Source: Prevotella sp. (lineage in GTDB: Bacteria > Bacteroidota > Bacteroidia > Bacteroidales > Bacteroidaceae). Taken from it: a DNA stretch of 64,000 bases. Positions 7,794 through 17,687 of the stretch are shown here, piece after piece (position 1 is the first letter of the stretch; each line of letters starts with the position of its first letter). Made by a program: the position numbers and the translations under genes. The stretch is taken from the NCBI GenBank assembly GCA_024684515.1, contig JAIKWS010000023.1, positions 1-64,000 on the forward strand, in the 5' to 3' direction. The notes under the pieces were generated by a model, which did not search any database, had not been told where the DNA came from, and saw nothing but the letters and a program-made list of their open reading frames with translations.

Positions 7794-8188
7794 TCCAAGA
7801 AAAACCAAGAAAACCCCATGCGGCGGAAAAGCAAGGCGAAAGCACACCTTATAGATAATCGCGAAGCGAAGTGATAGAGAAACACATCTTGCTTATCGAA
7901 CGAATGGACCATGCGGAAGGAGAAGAGTTGATTCTTCGACGAGCGAAGCGTACTAAAGAAACGATTACCGAAAACATCGAAAACGGAAAAATACCCGAAA
8001 ATTTCTTTGCTATGCGCGAACAGCGTAGGAATACATCGTAGGGCATTCAGACAAAAACCATATAAACCCCATGCGGAGTGTGATATACAAAGTGAGAAAC
8101 CCTGTAAAACCCTATGCGTGATGTGGTGATACCTGATATCAGCTCATGCGGAGTGTGATGCTACCTATCATCCCCATGCTTGCACTGG

Positions 8189-10093
8189 TCACTCTATGGT
8201 CAGTCGGCGGCTCTTGGGATATTTCACACGATAGTGGACGATGATCTCTTTTTGCTCGTTGGGCACGAGGCTGATCAGCCAGGTGACGAAGCCCGTTTCC
8301 TTGTCAAGGGAGCCACCGCTCAGCTCCTCTGTCGTCACGGTGATGTCAGAGTTTTGCGAGACGGGGATCTGGTCTTTGAGCGTCATGGTGATGTTCTCGT
8401 TGCGAGTATTCTTCACGGTGATGCGCCATGTCATGTCCTGTTCCTGAGAAGAGGCCAGCAGTTTCCTTGATGATTTCTCTGCCACTTTTGTTCGCTGTAT
8501 GCGTATGCTGTTGTCGCGTCCCAGTGAGAAGTGAATGGTGTCGCTCGGCACATTGGGGTCGAGGATTGTTTTTCCGATGAAGGAGTTGTCAAAATACACA
8601 TTGGCCTCTCCCTCGAGCAGGTTGTATGTCTGCCATCCTGTTGCGTCAGCCACGAGGAAGGCCTCCTTGTCAGCCCTTGGAACGCCCACATACTGATAGG
8701 TTGCAGGCAATTGGTAGCGTCCCACCTCAGTGACCGTCACTTTTCCGTCAGACACGAGGGTGATGGGTTGTCGGATTTCGAACTCGTAGGCGAACAGTGC
8801 CTTCTGCTCCTCCACCTCTATCATATTGCTTTCTTCGAGAGCAGGCTTAGGGCTATAAGCATCCAAATGGACTTCTTCGTCTGCCACCATCATTCGTTCT
8901 TGTTTGGCTTGGCCTTTCTTCTTGCTGTTTCCCCTTGTCCCATAGCCTATTACCATAACCTCCTGCAAGGTCTGTTTGTCCTCGGTCAGTTGTACGTTGA
9001 GCGTGGGGCCATTCACCTTTAGTGTTTTCTGTTTGAAGCCCACGAAATTGAATTTCAGTTGTCTCTTGTCTTTAGGCAATGTGATGGAATAGTGGCCGTC
9101 GATATCTGTTACGGTACCCAGTTGCGTTCCAGCAACGGTCACCGTAGCACCGATGAGTGGCTCTCCCTCTTCGTCAGTGACCACACCGGACACGCCGCTC
9201 TCTTCGTCGGTGTAATCATATCGTGGGGCTTGTTTTCCGAAGTTGAGCCAATAGGTGCGTAGTTGAGGAGCGATGTTAGAGCGGTTGGGGTTTGCGGATG
9301 AAAGCGTCACAGTGATGTTATCCCATTTTTCCTTGGTGTTCTGGAAGACATTAGCCTTGTAGGATAGTAGCAGTGGTTGTGTTATCCCCTCAGACCTGAC
9401 GTCGTAGGTGGGGTACCATCCTGCATTCTTGACATAATAGGAAATGTCGAACTCAGCCCTGCAAGCCTGAGGAACATTCACTTTCACGTCCACCTCCGTC
9501 ACCGTTGTCATGGGCAGGCGTGCGATGGAATCGGCAGTCGTCTCGAGGCGTTGTTTTTGTTCGCCCACCCTGATAAGATCCTCGTCGATGGCAATCAGTC
9601 GTTTTTTCAGTGAGAGTAGCTCCTGCGAGTAGTAGTTGTTGATTTCCTTGATGCCAGCCAGCGGTGTCACTGCTGTTCGGTTTCCCACAGAGCAGTTTGC
9701 CTTGACCATCTCAAGTTGTGCTTCCACCACTTCCCGTTGCGTGCGCAGTTCATTTTCCTGTGTTGTAGCCGTCTTCACTTTCTGCTGAGCCTCTTTCATC
9801 AGTCTTACGAGCCTGATGCTGTCAGGGTGTGCCTTGCGGTAATTCACCCCAAGGACGGTCAGTTTGCCTCGTGCCCGCATCTGCAGGCTTTTCGTGTCGG
9901 TATAGGGAGACAGTCCGGTGAAGGTGATAATCTGCTCTCCTGCCGTAAGATTCAGGGATTGTGAGCGTTCCACTTGTGCTCCATTGGTGAACACGGTGAC
10001 GTGCTTGATGTGAGCATTGTATTTCTCTTCAGCGTGGATAGATAATCCCACCATCCAGAGAAAAGTCATTGCGATAAGGAGTAATCTGTTCAT
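8189..10093 (-). CDS. MuiA-like DUF4139 protein with an internal SusC-type CarboxypepD_reg module
   Basis: A 634-residue exported protein. A signal peptide (about 1-21, ending HAEEK) leads into a DUF4140-like N-terminal domain (about 25-125), coiled coil (about 80-190), then a DUF4139 domain split in two (about 205-295 and 430-634). Between them, residues ~298-385 form a CarboxypepD_reg-like domain (GVVTDEEGEPLIGATV, GTVTDIDGHYSI, FVGFKQKT). It ends in LQEVMVIGYGT, the very module and TonB-box-like string that normally opens SusC receptors. Family members are called mucoidy-inhibitor MuiA-like; the function in Bacteroidetes is not known. The promoter is at 10167-10174 on the minus strand. Single gene, downstream of the TonB receptor on the same strand. 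Confidence 0.8.
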   Translation of the reverse strand: MNRLLLIAMTFLWMVGLSIHAEEKYNAHIKHVTVFTNGAQVERSQSLNLTAGEQIITFTGLSPYTDTKSLQMRARGKLTVLGVNYRKAHPDSIRLVRLMKEAQQKVKTATTQENELRTQREVVEAQLEMVKANCSVGNRTAVTPLAGIKEINNYYSQELLSLKKRLIAIDEDLIRVGEQKQRLETTADSIARLPMTTVTEVDVKVNVPQACRAEFDISYYVKNAGWYPTYDVRSEGITQPLLLSYKANVFQNTKEKWDNITVTLSSANPNRSNIAPQLRTYWLNFGKQAPRYDYTDEESGVSGVVTDEEGEPLIGATVTVAGTQLGTVTDIDGHYSITLPKDKRQLKFNFVGFKQKTLKVNGPTLNVQLTEDKQTLQEVMVIGYGTRGNSKKKGQAKQERMMVADEEVHLDAYSPKPALEESNMIEVEEQKALFAYEFEIRQPITLVSDGKVTVTEVGRYQLPATYQYVGVPRADKEAFLVADATGWQTYNLLEGEANVYFDNSFIGKTILDPNVPSDTIHFSLGRDNSIRIQRTKVAEKSSRKLLASSQEQDMTWRITVKNTRNENITMTLKDQIPVSQNSDITVTTEELSGGSLDKETGFVTWLISLVPNEQKEIIVHYRVKYPKSRRLTIE

Positions 10094-10166
10094 GTCGCTA
10101 TCATTTTTAAGTTAATAGAAAGATGATAAATGGTTGCAAGTCAAGTTGCAGTACCATTTTCCGATG

Positions 10167-10174
10167 CAAAGATA
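10167..10174 (-). promoter_or_regulatory. -7 element upstream of the MuiA-like gene
   Basis: TATCTTTG on the minus strand, about 75 nt before the start codon. A clear -33 TTG is not visible. Confidence 0.5.
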
Positions 10175-10388
10175 ATCATTCGTAGTAATTATCACTCATT
10201 TTTTTTGCTTTTTTTACAAACATTTCTTCTTTTTTTCGTGAAGAAGGTGGTCAGGTCCTCTTCTTCTGGGGATGAGAGGCGGGAGGCTGCGCACAGCCGC
10301 AGCATACTGAACAGGCAGCGGGCAGTTGCTATCAAAGCACAGCCGCTGCATATGGAGTGGGGGAGGGCAGGGGATGAGGGCTTCTCTG

Positions 10389-12470
10389 CTACTGCTTCAG
10401 GCGAATCTTGAGGCCTGCTGTGAGCATACGACCGGGGGAGTAGAGGGCATAGCGACGGAGACTACTGTCGGTACGACGGTCTACACGATCGAAGATGTTC
10501 TCCAGACCGAGACTAGGCTCGATGGTGAGCCAGCGAAGGGTGGTGATGGTATGGGTGGTCTGTATATTCCAGATGCCGAATCCTGGAGCGTTCTCATACC
10601 CATTGTAGTAGGTCTTCGACTGTAGGCGACCATTCAGATTGACATTGAGAGCATAGTGACGCCAGGTGTGATGGTAGTTGAGAGCCACGGTGGCCGTGTT
10701 GCGTATGCTACGGTCAAGAATGGTCCAGTCGTCCCCCGACTTGGTACGTGCATAGGTGCATGCATAATTGGCTGAGAGGTTCAGTCCTTTCAGAATGTTG
10801 ATGGAAGTGTTGGCCTGTATGCCTTGTACCATTCCTCTGTCGCTATTCTGATAGAGTCCATAGCGCTCCAGTTTGCTGGCCTGTTCGTCTGTCATCTCAG
10901 GGAACTCACGCTGTAGCATGGTGAGTGTGTTGGCATCGACAGCGATGTTCTGACGAACAACCATATCGCTGACGCGGTTGATATACCCCGTCAGGCTGAG
11001 AGCCAGATCCTTTGTGCGATATTCAGCGTTGACAGAGAAATACTGGCTCTTCTCGGGTTTCAGGTCCTGGTTGCCGAAGGATATCTGCGCCTTACCGCGG
11101 TTGACAGAGAAATAATGATAAAAGAGCTCGTCGAGTCCAGGTGCACGGAATCCTGCGGAATAGGTAGCCCGGAAGCGGAGGTTGCCGGGGGCATACATGA
11201 TGGTTGCCTTGGGTGTGAGATGCTGGTCGAAGGTCTCGTGATGTGTGAGTCGGATGCCCAGAGTAGCCGTGAGGTCAGGCAGCAGCTGTTGTTCATGCTG
11301 TGCATATGCAGCCAGGGTATAGACATTGTCATTGATATTGCCGCTGGTAGCGGTGAGATAGTCGCGTCGCCAGTCAGCACCGAAGATAGTTGTGGATTGT
11401 GGTGTGAAGCCAAGAATAGCTTTCAGTGTGGCATTCATGGTTCGCTGTTTCTTTGACTGTACATAGTCGCCAATCTGATTGCTCTTGGTCTCCACGTCGT
11501 ACTGCTTGCCATATCGGAAGCGGTCGACCGAGATATCAGCCTGTAGGGAGTTACGGTCAGTGAACTTATAGATAGCCCCTAGGTTCCATCGCAGTCCCTT
11601 GTAGCGCATCTCATAATCGGTGCCGCCAGTAATCTCAGCCTGTGTGTCAGGGCGATCGGTAATCTTACGATTATAGTCGATGCCTGCATTGAAGGCCATC
11701 TGTCGTGATGGGGAATAAGTGAATTTCTGGCTGAGCAGATGTGAGCGATAGCCCGTGAACAGTGGTGCTATGGTGGGCTGTGTCTCGGTATCGCTGTCCT
11801 TGACATACTCATCGGTATAGGTCTGATAGCTGTCAGCCCGGTCGTGAGTATAGGTGGTATACGATCCGAATCCCTTTTTGTAGATATCGAGGCATACACT
11901 CTCCGTGAGCTTCCCCTCGCCACCGATGGTGGTAGCATTGCTAACGGTGCAAAGTGCACTGGTGGGCTGGTCGGTAATGATATTGATAACACCTCCGATG
12001 GCATCGCTGCCATAGAGAGATGACGCCGCCCCGTCGAGGACCTCGATGCGTCTGACGCGTGACATATTGATACGCGACAGGTCTATATTGTTGGAGATAT
12101 CGCCCGTGAGCTTCTGACCATTGATGAGGATGAGTATGTACTTGTTTCCCAGACCGTTCATACGAAGGAAGGTGCCCATGGAGGACGGTGCCATGGACAC
12201 CTGAGGCATCATACGCACAATAGCATCCTCGAAGGTGGTGATACCCTGTTCGCTGATCTCCTGCCTGGAGATGACATGAACAGGCGTTGCTGTCTGCTTC
12301 AGACGCTGGTGATGGCCGCTGCCAGTAACGACGACAGGGTTTAGGTTATAGGAGTGAGCCACCGTGTCGGGGCGCTCCATCTGATGGACCTGGGCAGCGG
12401 CGCTGGAAGCAACCATCAGTAGGAAGAGGAATGATGATAGTCTCATAAAAGGATTGGAATTCTGATTCAT
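10389..12470 (-). CDS. TonB-dependent outer-membrane receptor
   Basis: A 693-residue receptor. A signal peptide (cleaved near SSAAAQ) is followed by a short TonB-box-like NPVVVTGSG, a plug domain (about 55-165: TPVHVISRQEI, RRIEVLDGAASSLYGSDAIGGVINI) and a ~22-strand barrel. It ends with LTAGLKIRLKQ, the usual terminal barrel strand. There is no CarboxypepD_reg domain and no SusD neighbour, so it is a FepA/BtuB-type receptor for a siderophore, haem or cobalamin-like ligand rather than a glycan receptor. The ligand cannot be read from sequence; cobalamin genes lie 10 kb away and give no direct link. The start could be the second Met (MRLSSFLFLL). Confidence 0.88.
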   Translation of the reverse strand: MNQNSNPFMRLSSFLFLLMVASSAAAQVHQMERPDTVAHSYNLNPVVVTGSGHHQRLKQTATPVHVISRQEISEQGITTFEDAIVRMMPQVSMAPSSMGTFLRMNGLGNKYILILINGQKLTGDISNNIDLSRINMSRVRRIEVLDGAASSLYGSDAIGGVINIITDQPTSALCTVSNATTIGGEGKLTESVCLDIYKKGFGSYTTYTHDRADSYQTYTDEYVKDSDTETQPTIAPLFTGYRSHLLSQKFTYSPSRQMAFNAGIDYNRKITDRPDTQAEITGGTDYEMRYKGLRWNLGAIYKFTDRNSLQADISVDRFRYGKQYDVETKSNQIGDYVQSKKQRTMNATLKAILGFTPQSTTIFGADWRRDYLTATSGNINDNVYTLAAYAQHEQQLLPDLTATLGIRLTHHETFDQHLTPKATIMYAPGNLRFRATYSAGFRAPGLDELFYHYFSVNRGKAQISFGNQDLKPEKSQYFSVNAEYRTKDLALSLTGYINRVSDMVVRQNIAVDANTLTMLQREFPEMTDEQASKLERYGLYQNSDRGMVQGIQANTSINILKGLNLSANYACTYARTKSGDDWTILDRSIRNTATVALNYHHTWRHYALNVNLNGRLQSKTYYNGYENAPGFGIWNIQTTHTITTLRWLTIEPSLGLENIFDRVDRRTDSSLRRYALYSPGRMLTAGLKIRLKQ

Positions 12471-12530
12471 GTGGAGGGAGAGAAGAATCTCGGTTTTTTA
12501 TTGATGTTATATGTTTGATAAAAATTTTTG

Positions 12531-12538
12531 CAAAGGTA
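12531..12538 (-). promoter_or_regulatory. -7 element upstream of the TonB receptor
   Basis: TACCTTTG on the minus strand, about 60 nt before the start. The -33 is not convincing. Confidence 0.5.
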
Positions 12539-12598
12539 CACATTTATTTCCATAAAGGCATCATTAAGGATTTGGTTTTTCTTTATATAAATAAAAAT

Positions 12599-12715
12599 AG
12601 CAATCCATGCGGGAAAACCGCATGGCACCAGGGGGGTAGCAATCCATGCGGGAAAAGCGCATGGCACCAGGGGGCAGCAATCTATGCGGGAAAAGCGCAT
12701 GGCACAAGAGAGGGG
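12599..12715. repeat. REP-like hairpin cluster, three copies
   Basis: Three ~38-bp units, each AGCAATC(C/T)ATGCGG-GAAAA-(C/G)CGCATGG followed by CACCAGGGGG or CACAAGAG. Each unit is a hairpin with a GAAA-type loop. They lie between the HD-protein stop and the TonB-receptor promoter. A second cluster is at 18142-18342, and a single copy is inside cbiA. Confidence 0.85.
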
Positions 12716-12718
12716 GTA

Positions 12719-14764
12719 CTATTTCTTCTCTTCGGGATAGCTGATGCGGGTGTGATAAATGGTCTTTAGCTTCTCGATGAGGACGGTCTTGGAATACTGG
12801 ATGTCGCGGAAGGTGATGGGACACTCGCGGAAGAATCCGTCCTGAACCTGACTGTCGATGATGCGGTCTACCAGCTGACGAATGGTCTGCTCGGTATAGT
12901 CGGGAAGAGATCGTGAGGCCGCCTCTACCGCATCTGCCATCATCAGGATGGCCTGTTCCTTGGTGAAGGGGTTAGGCCCGGGATAGGTGAACAGCAGGTC
13001 GTCGACAGGCTCATCGGGATGCTCGTTCTTGTATTTGATGTAGAAATATTTTGCCTTACCCTGACCATGATGGGTGGTGATGAGATCCCTGATCTGTCGT
13101 GGCAGGTGATACTTGTCGGCCAGTTTCAGTCCCTCTGTGACATGACCGATGATAATCTGTGCACTCTCGATATAAGAGAGGTGCTCGTGCGGAGAGATGC
13201 CCCCCGACTGGTTCTCAGTGAAATAGATGGGGTTCTGGATCTTACCGATGTCATGATAGAGCGCTCCAGTACGTACGAGCTGTGCATTGGCATCAATCTT
13301 ACGTGCTATCTCCGCTGCTAGGTTGCCCACCTGTATGGAGTGGTTGAACGTGCCAGGTGCCTCCTCGCTCATGCGCCGTAGTATCTCCTTGTTCGTATTT
13401 GATAGTTCGACGAGAGTGATATCGCTGACGAAACCGAAAGTCTTCTCGATGACATAGAGCAGCGGGTAGGCACAGAAGACGATGACACCACAGATGAAGA
13501 GATACGTATAGTCACTGGGATCGAACGTGTCCAGGTCGCCACGCTGTATGAGGTAGAGTGCAAAGCGTGTTGCCATGGTAGCCACGACGAAGATGGCAGC
13601 AGTCCAGAACAGCTGTGAGCGACTGCTCAGCTCGCGCAGTGAGAATATCACAGCGATGCCGCCAACGGTCTCTACGGCTATGAAATCGAGTGGGTACTGG
13701 AGAATAGAGGCACAGATGAGAATCACCGTGACATGAGCCATGAAAGCAGTACGCGAGTCCATGAACACCCGTACGAAGATAGGTACGATGGCGAAGGGTA
13801 TGATAAAGACATGCAACAGCGAGTGTCCTACCAGTAGTGATGCCAGTAGAGAGAAGATGATGATGAGGGCATAGAGCATGCATGCAGACCGTATGCTGTC
13901 GAAATAGTCTTTGCGATAGATGCCCAGGTAGATGGTGAACAGCAGGATGAGTATAAAGATATATAGCGCCCGTCCAGCCAGCGTGAGTCCATCCTGACTG
14001 GCGTCGTGGCGCAGGTCATACTCCTGCTGGAAAGACTCCAGCACCTGGTAGGTATCATCATCGACGATGTCACCCTTACTGATAATCTTCTGTCCGCGTT
14101 GTACCAGCTTACTGCTTGGAGCGATGCTTCGTATGAGCTCATCGCGTGCGGTGAGGCTATGTATGCTGTCGTAGATAAGATTAGGTACTATGAACTCGTT
14201 GAGGTTCAGCTCTTTAAGCATCGGTTCGTAGTTGCGTACCATTGTATCCTGAGTCAGCATCTCGTATGCCTGTTTTGGCGTGAGTACCTGACTGACGCTG
14301 AAGAGTACAGCCGTTTCACCCGTCACGCGCCATACTGTCTGTGCAGTATCGCCATTCAGTGGTTCCTTGGAGTCGATGATGCCCCTTCCGTAAAGAGCGT
14401 TGAGGCGGTTGCTGATGATGATCTTCAGTTCGCTGCCCGGCATCTCCTTGAGCTGGCTCCAGTGCTGTCTGAAGAGCGTGATCTGCCGGTGTGCCGTCTC
14501 CTCGTTGTAGATATAATAAGGTTTGAAATCCTTCAGTACTTCCGTCCTTTCCTTCTCCAGCATGGCCTCGCTTTTGTATACCGGGAAGTCGAATGGTGCT
14601 GTCAGGTCAGCATGTCGCCATGGTGTTCCTTTCTCCACCTTATAGTTGAAACGAGTATCGCGGGGCATGATCCACACGATGGCAGCCACCGTGACGAGAA
14701 TAAAAGCAGTTCTGACGGCAATATCGCGCCACGACAGTTGAGTCTTCAGATTGAAGTTTATCAT
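12719..14764 (-). CDS. 7TM-HD phosphodiesterase, PgpH family (probable cyclic di-AMP hydrolase)
   Basis: A 681-residue inner-membrane protein. One N-terminal membrane helix (about 14-34) precedes a long extracytoplasmic 7TMR-HDED domain (about 45-265: FDFPVYKSE, IAPSSKLVQRGQKIISKGDIVDDD). Then come about seven membrane segments (about 270-440) and a C-terminal HD domain (about 470-640) with HDIGKI and THHGQGKA supplying the metal ligands. PgpH-type enzymes degrade c-di-AMP; assignment rests on architecture. It is divergent from gltX, and ends beside the REP-like hairpins. Confidence 0.88.
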   Translation of the reverse strand: MINFNLKTQLSWRDIAVRTAFILVTVAAIVWIMPRDTRFNYKVEKGTPWRHADLTAPFDFPVYKSEAMLEKERTEVLKDFKPYYIYNEETAHRQITLFRQHWSQLKEMPGSELKIIISNRLNALYGRGIIDSKEPLNGDTAQTVWRVTGETAVLFSVSQVLTPKQAYEMLTQDTMVRNYEPMLKELNLNEFIVPNLIYDSIHSLTARDELIRSIAPSSKLVQRGQKIISKGDIVDDDTYQVLESFQQEYDLRHDASQDGLTLAGRALYIFILILLFTIYLGIYRKDYFDSIRSACMLYALIIIFSLLASLLVGHSLLHVFIIPFAIVPIFVRVFMDSRTAFMAHVTVILICASILQYPLDFIAVETVGGIAVIFSLRELSSRSQLFWTAAIFVVATMATRFALYLIQRGDLDTFDPSDYTYLFICGVIVFCAYPLLYVIEKTFGFVSDITLVELSNTNKEILRRMSEEAPGTFNHSIQVGNLAAEIARKIDANAQLVRTGALYHDIGKIQNPIYFTENQSGGISPHEHLSYIESAQIIIGHVTEGLKLADKYHLPRQIRDLITTHHGQGKAKYFYIKYKNEHPDEPVDDLLFTYPGPNPFTKEQAILMMADAVEAASRSLPDYTEQTIRQLVDRIIDSQVQDGFFRECPITFRDIQYSKTVLIEKLKTIYHTRISYPEEKK

Positions 14765-14786
14765 GATGAATTGTCCTTTTAGGATG

Positions 14787-14820
14787 CAAAAATAATCATT
14801 TTTGCTGTCTTTAGCTCAAA
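14787..14820 (-). promoter_or_regulatory. Promoter of the 7TM-HD gene
   Basis: On the minus strand TTTG (14817-14820), 22 nt, TATTTTTG (14787-14794). It is arranged back to back with the gltX promoter. Confidence 0.5.
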
Positions 14821-14868
14821 AAAGCGGAAGAAAATGCGCTTATAGCCCCTTTTTTTTGTAACTTTGCA

Positions 14869-14876
14869 TCCATATT
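14869..14876 (+). promoter_or_regulatory. gltX operon promoter (-7 element)
   Basis: TAACTTTG, 22 nt before the gltX ATG. The T-rich stretch upstream offers a weak -33. Confidence 0.6.
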
Positions 14877-14898
14877 TAAAAAAACGAGCAAAAAAACG

Positions 14899-16425
14899 AT
14901 GACAGAAAGAAGAGTGCGGGTGCGGTTTGCACCTAGTCCGACAGGACCCCTGCATATAGGTGGTGTTCGTACTGCCTTGTATAATTATCTCTTTGCCCGC
15001 CAGCATGGTGGTGATCTGGTGTTCCGCATCGAGGATACCGACTCCACTCGCTTTGTGGCAGGTGCTGAGGACTATATCATTGAGGCCTTTCGCTGGCTGG
15101 GTATCCAGTTTGACGAAGGAGTGAGCTTTGGTGGCAACTATGGTCCCTATCGTCAGAGTGAGCGTAGGGATATCTACAAGAAATATGTCCAGCAGCTGTT
15201 GGACCATGACAAGGCCTATATTGCCTTTGACACTCCTGAGGAGCTGGAGCAGAAGCGGAAGGAGACGGACAACTTCCAATATGACAATCGTACGCGTCTA
15301 CAGATGCGTAACTCGCTGACGCTATCTAAGGATGAGGTGGATGAGCTGATTGCAGACGGGAGACAGTATGTGGTGCGCTTCAAGATCGATCCAGGTCAGG
15401 ATGTGCTGGTAGACGATATGATCCGTGGTGCGGTTCATGTGAAAAGTGATATCCTCGACGATAAGGTGCTCTTCAAGAGTGCCGACCAGTTGCCCACCTA
15501 TCATCTTGCCAATATCGTTGATGACCATCTGATGGAGATCAGCCATGTGATACGTGGTGAGGAATGGTTGCCCTCGGCACCTTTGCATGTGCTCCTCTAC
15601 CAGGCTTTTGGCTGGCAGGATAGCATGCCTCGCTTTGCCCACTTGCCGCTGTTGCTGAAGCCCGATGGCAAGGGTAAGCTGAGCAAGCGTGATGGTGACC
15701 GTCTGGGATTCCCCGTCTTCCCACTGGACTGGAAGGACAGTGAGGGGAATGTCAGTGCGACAGGCTATCGTGAGCAGGGCTATTTTCCTGAGGCGGTAGT
15801 CAATTTCCTGGCACTGCTGGGATGGAATCCCGGTGGCGAACAGGAGCTGTTCACCCTCGAGGAGCTGGTACCCCTGTTTGATATCACCAAATGTTCGAAG
15901 GCCGGTGCCAAGTTCGCCTATGAGAAAGGCATCTGGTTCAATCATGAGTATATGCTGAAGAAGAGTGCTGAGGAGATAGCCCGTCTCTTTGAGCCCGACT
16001 GTCGTGCCCATGGTGTGCAAGATAGCCTTGAGCGTATCACCCAGGTGGTAGCGATGATGAAAGACCGCGTGTCGTTTGTCAAGGAGCTCTGGCCCCTTTG
16101 CTCGTTCTTCTTCGAGGCTCCCACCGTCTATGACGAGAAGACAGTGAAGAAGCGCTGGAAGGAGGAGTCAGGAGCACAGCTGACAGAGCTGATGGCCGTG
16201 CTAGAGGGTCTTGATGACTTCTCTCTGGCCCATCAGGAGGAGGTTGTCCATGCATGGATAGAGCAGCAGGGCTATAAGCTAGGAAACATCATGAATGCCT
16301 GGCGACTGACTTTGGTAGGAGAAGGCAAGGGACCCGGTATGTTTGATATCTCAGCCTTCCTAGGAAAAGAAGAGACCATTGCCCGTATGCGGAGAGCCAT
16401 AGCCAAGCTAGGCTCCGTGGGCTAA
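14899..16425 (+). CDS. gltX: Glutamyl-tRNA synthetase
   Basis: A full-length 508-residue class I synthetase that charges tRNA-Glu. The HIGH motif is in [13 protein letters not shown] near residue 10, and the KMSKS motif appears as KLSKRDG near residue 260. The C-terminal anticodon-binding region follows. It is the first gene of a gltX-waaA-small membrane protein operon (11-nt gap to waaA). Confidence 0.97.
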   Translation: MTERRVRVRFAPSPTGPLHIGGVRTALYNYLFARQHGGDLVFRIEDTDSTRFVAGAEDYIIEAFRWLGIQFDEGVSFGGNYGPYRQSERRDIYKKYVQQLLDHDKAYIAFDTPEELEQKRKETDNFQYDNRTRLQMRNSLTLSKDEVDELIADGRQYVVRFKIDPGQDVLVDDMIRGAVHVKSDILDDKVLFKSADQLPTYHLANIVDDHLMEISHVIRGEEWLPSAPLHVLLYQAFGWQDSMPRFAHLPLLLKPDGKGKLSKRDGDRLGFPVFPLDWKDSEGNVSATGYREQGYFPEAVVNFLALLGWNPGGEQELFTLEELVPLFDITKCSKAGAKFAYEKGIWFNHEYMLKKSAEEIARLFEPDCRAHGVQDSLERITQVVAMMKDRVSFVKELWPLCSFFFEAPTVYDEKTVKKRWKEESGAQLTELMAVLEGLDDFSLAHQEEVVHAWIEQQGYKLGNIMNAWRLTLVGEGKGPGMFDISAFLGKEETIARMRRAIAKLGSVG

Positions 16426-16436
16426 TAGCCTTTTGT

Positions 16437-17687
16437 ATGTATAATCTGATCATATATGCATACTTGCTGGGAGTGGCTATCTATAGCTGCTTCAACGAGA
16501 AGGTGAGGAAGATGTGGCGTGGAGAGCGTGATGCCTTCGGTGTGCTTCGTGAGAAGGTCGATCCTAAAGCCCGCTATGTTTGGTTCCATGCTGCCTCACT
16601 AGGGGAGTTCGAACAGGGACGTCCATTGATGGAGGAGTTGCGGCGTGTGCATCCAGAGCTGAAGATCCTGCTGACCTTCTTCTCCCCCTCAGGCTATGAG
16701 GTCCGTAAGGACTACGATGGTGCTGACATTATCTGCTACCTTCCCCTTGACACCATCCGCAATGCAAGACGTTTCCTGAGGCTGATACGTCCTGAGATGG
16801 CCTTCTTCATCAAATACGAGTTCTGGTATAACTATCTGCATATCCTGAAACATCGTGGTGTGCCCGCCTATAGCGTGAGCAGTATCTTCCGTGAGGGCCA
16901 GGTGTTCTTCCGCTGGTACGGCCGGCAGTATGGACGCGTGCTGAAGTGTTTCACCCATTTCTATGTTCAGAACGAGAAGAGTCGCGAGCTGCTGGCCACG
17001 ATAGGAATCCAGGATGTTACCGTGGTGGGTGACACTCGCTTCGACCGGGTGCTGCAGATCAAGGATCGTGCCAAGGACCTGCCACTGGTGAAGAGCTTTG
17101 TGGGAGATAGTAGGAAGGTGTTTGTGGTAGGCAGTAGCTGGGAACCGGACGAGGATATCTACATCCCCTATTTTGCAGATAAGGACTGGAAACTCATAGT
17201 GGCTACCCATGTGGTATCGGAGGAACGTGTCAGTCTGCTGCAACAGCGTTTTGAACAACAGCGGAAGCAGGTGATACGCTATACGGAGGCAGATAAGAAG
17301 TCAGCCATGCTGCCAATATGCGATGTGCTGATCATCGACTGTTATGGGCTGCTGTCGAGTATCTATGGCTTCGGACAGGTGTCCTATGTGGGTGGTGGCT
17401 TTGGTGTGAGCATCCACAATACGCTAGAGGCTGCCGTATGGGGTATTCCCGTAATCTTTGGTCCCGAGAACCAGAAGTTCCAGGAGGCCCAAGGTCTGAA
17501 GGAATGTCGTGGAGGTTTTGAGATCAGGAATGGCCAGGACTTTAGCCAGCTGATGGATCGTTTCTGTGCTGATGATGCTTTTCTGGCAGAGTCAGGCAAG
17601 CAGGCTGGTGCCTATGTGGCCAGTCTGGCAGGAGCCACAGAGAAGATCCTGTCGGATGTGAAATTTGAAAGAGGAGAGAAGAAATGA
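16437..17687 (+). CDS. waaA: 3-deoxy-D-manno-octulosonic acid (Kdo) transferase
   Basis: A 416-residue GT30 enzyme that attaches Kdo to the lipid A precursor at the inner membrane. An N-terminal membrane anchor (about 1-18) is followed by a two-domain GT-B fold: WFHAASLGEFEQ and FIKYEFWYN in the first domain, VVGDTRFDR at the hinge, and EAAVWGIPVIFGPENQKFQEA binding CMP-Kdo in the second. It fits the LPS assembly genes at 57.8-63.4 kb. Its end overlaps the next start by 4 bp. Confidence 0.95.
   Translation: MYNLIIYAYLLGVAIYSCFNEKVRKMWRGERDAFGVLREKVDPKARYVWFHAASLGEFEQGRPLMEELRRVHPELKILLTFFSPSGYEVRKDYDGADIICYLPLDTIRNARRFLRLIRPEMAFFIKYEFWYNYLHILKHRGVPAYSVSSIFREGQVFFRWYGRQYGRVLKCFTHFYVQNEKSRELLATIGIQDVTVVGDTRFDRVLQIKDRAKDLPLVKSFVGDSRKVFVVGSSWEPDEDIYIPYFADKDWKLIVATHVVSEERVSLLQQRFEQQRKQVIRYTEADKKSAMLPICDVLIIDCYGLLSSIYGFGQVSYVGGGFGVSIHNTLEAAVWGIPVIFGPENQKFQEAQGLKECRGGFEIRNGQDFSQLMDRFCADDAFLAESGKQAGAYVASLAGATEKILSDVKFERGEKK

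Larger units (their letters stand above)
7174..8188. repeat. Repeat block at the right end of the accessory island
   Basis: No gene is supported. It contains two cloverleaf copies, two TCGCGAAGCGAAGTGAT blocks, CTTCGACGAGCGAAGCGTACTAAAG at about 7934, and a run of degenerate ATGCGGAGTGTGATG(A)TAC units reaching the muiA-like stop. The 7.8-8.0 kb part repeats the 0.1-0.25 kb part in the same order. Confidence 0.7.
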
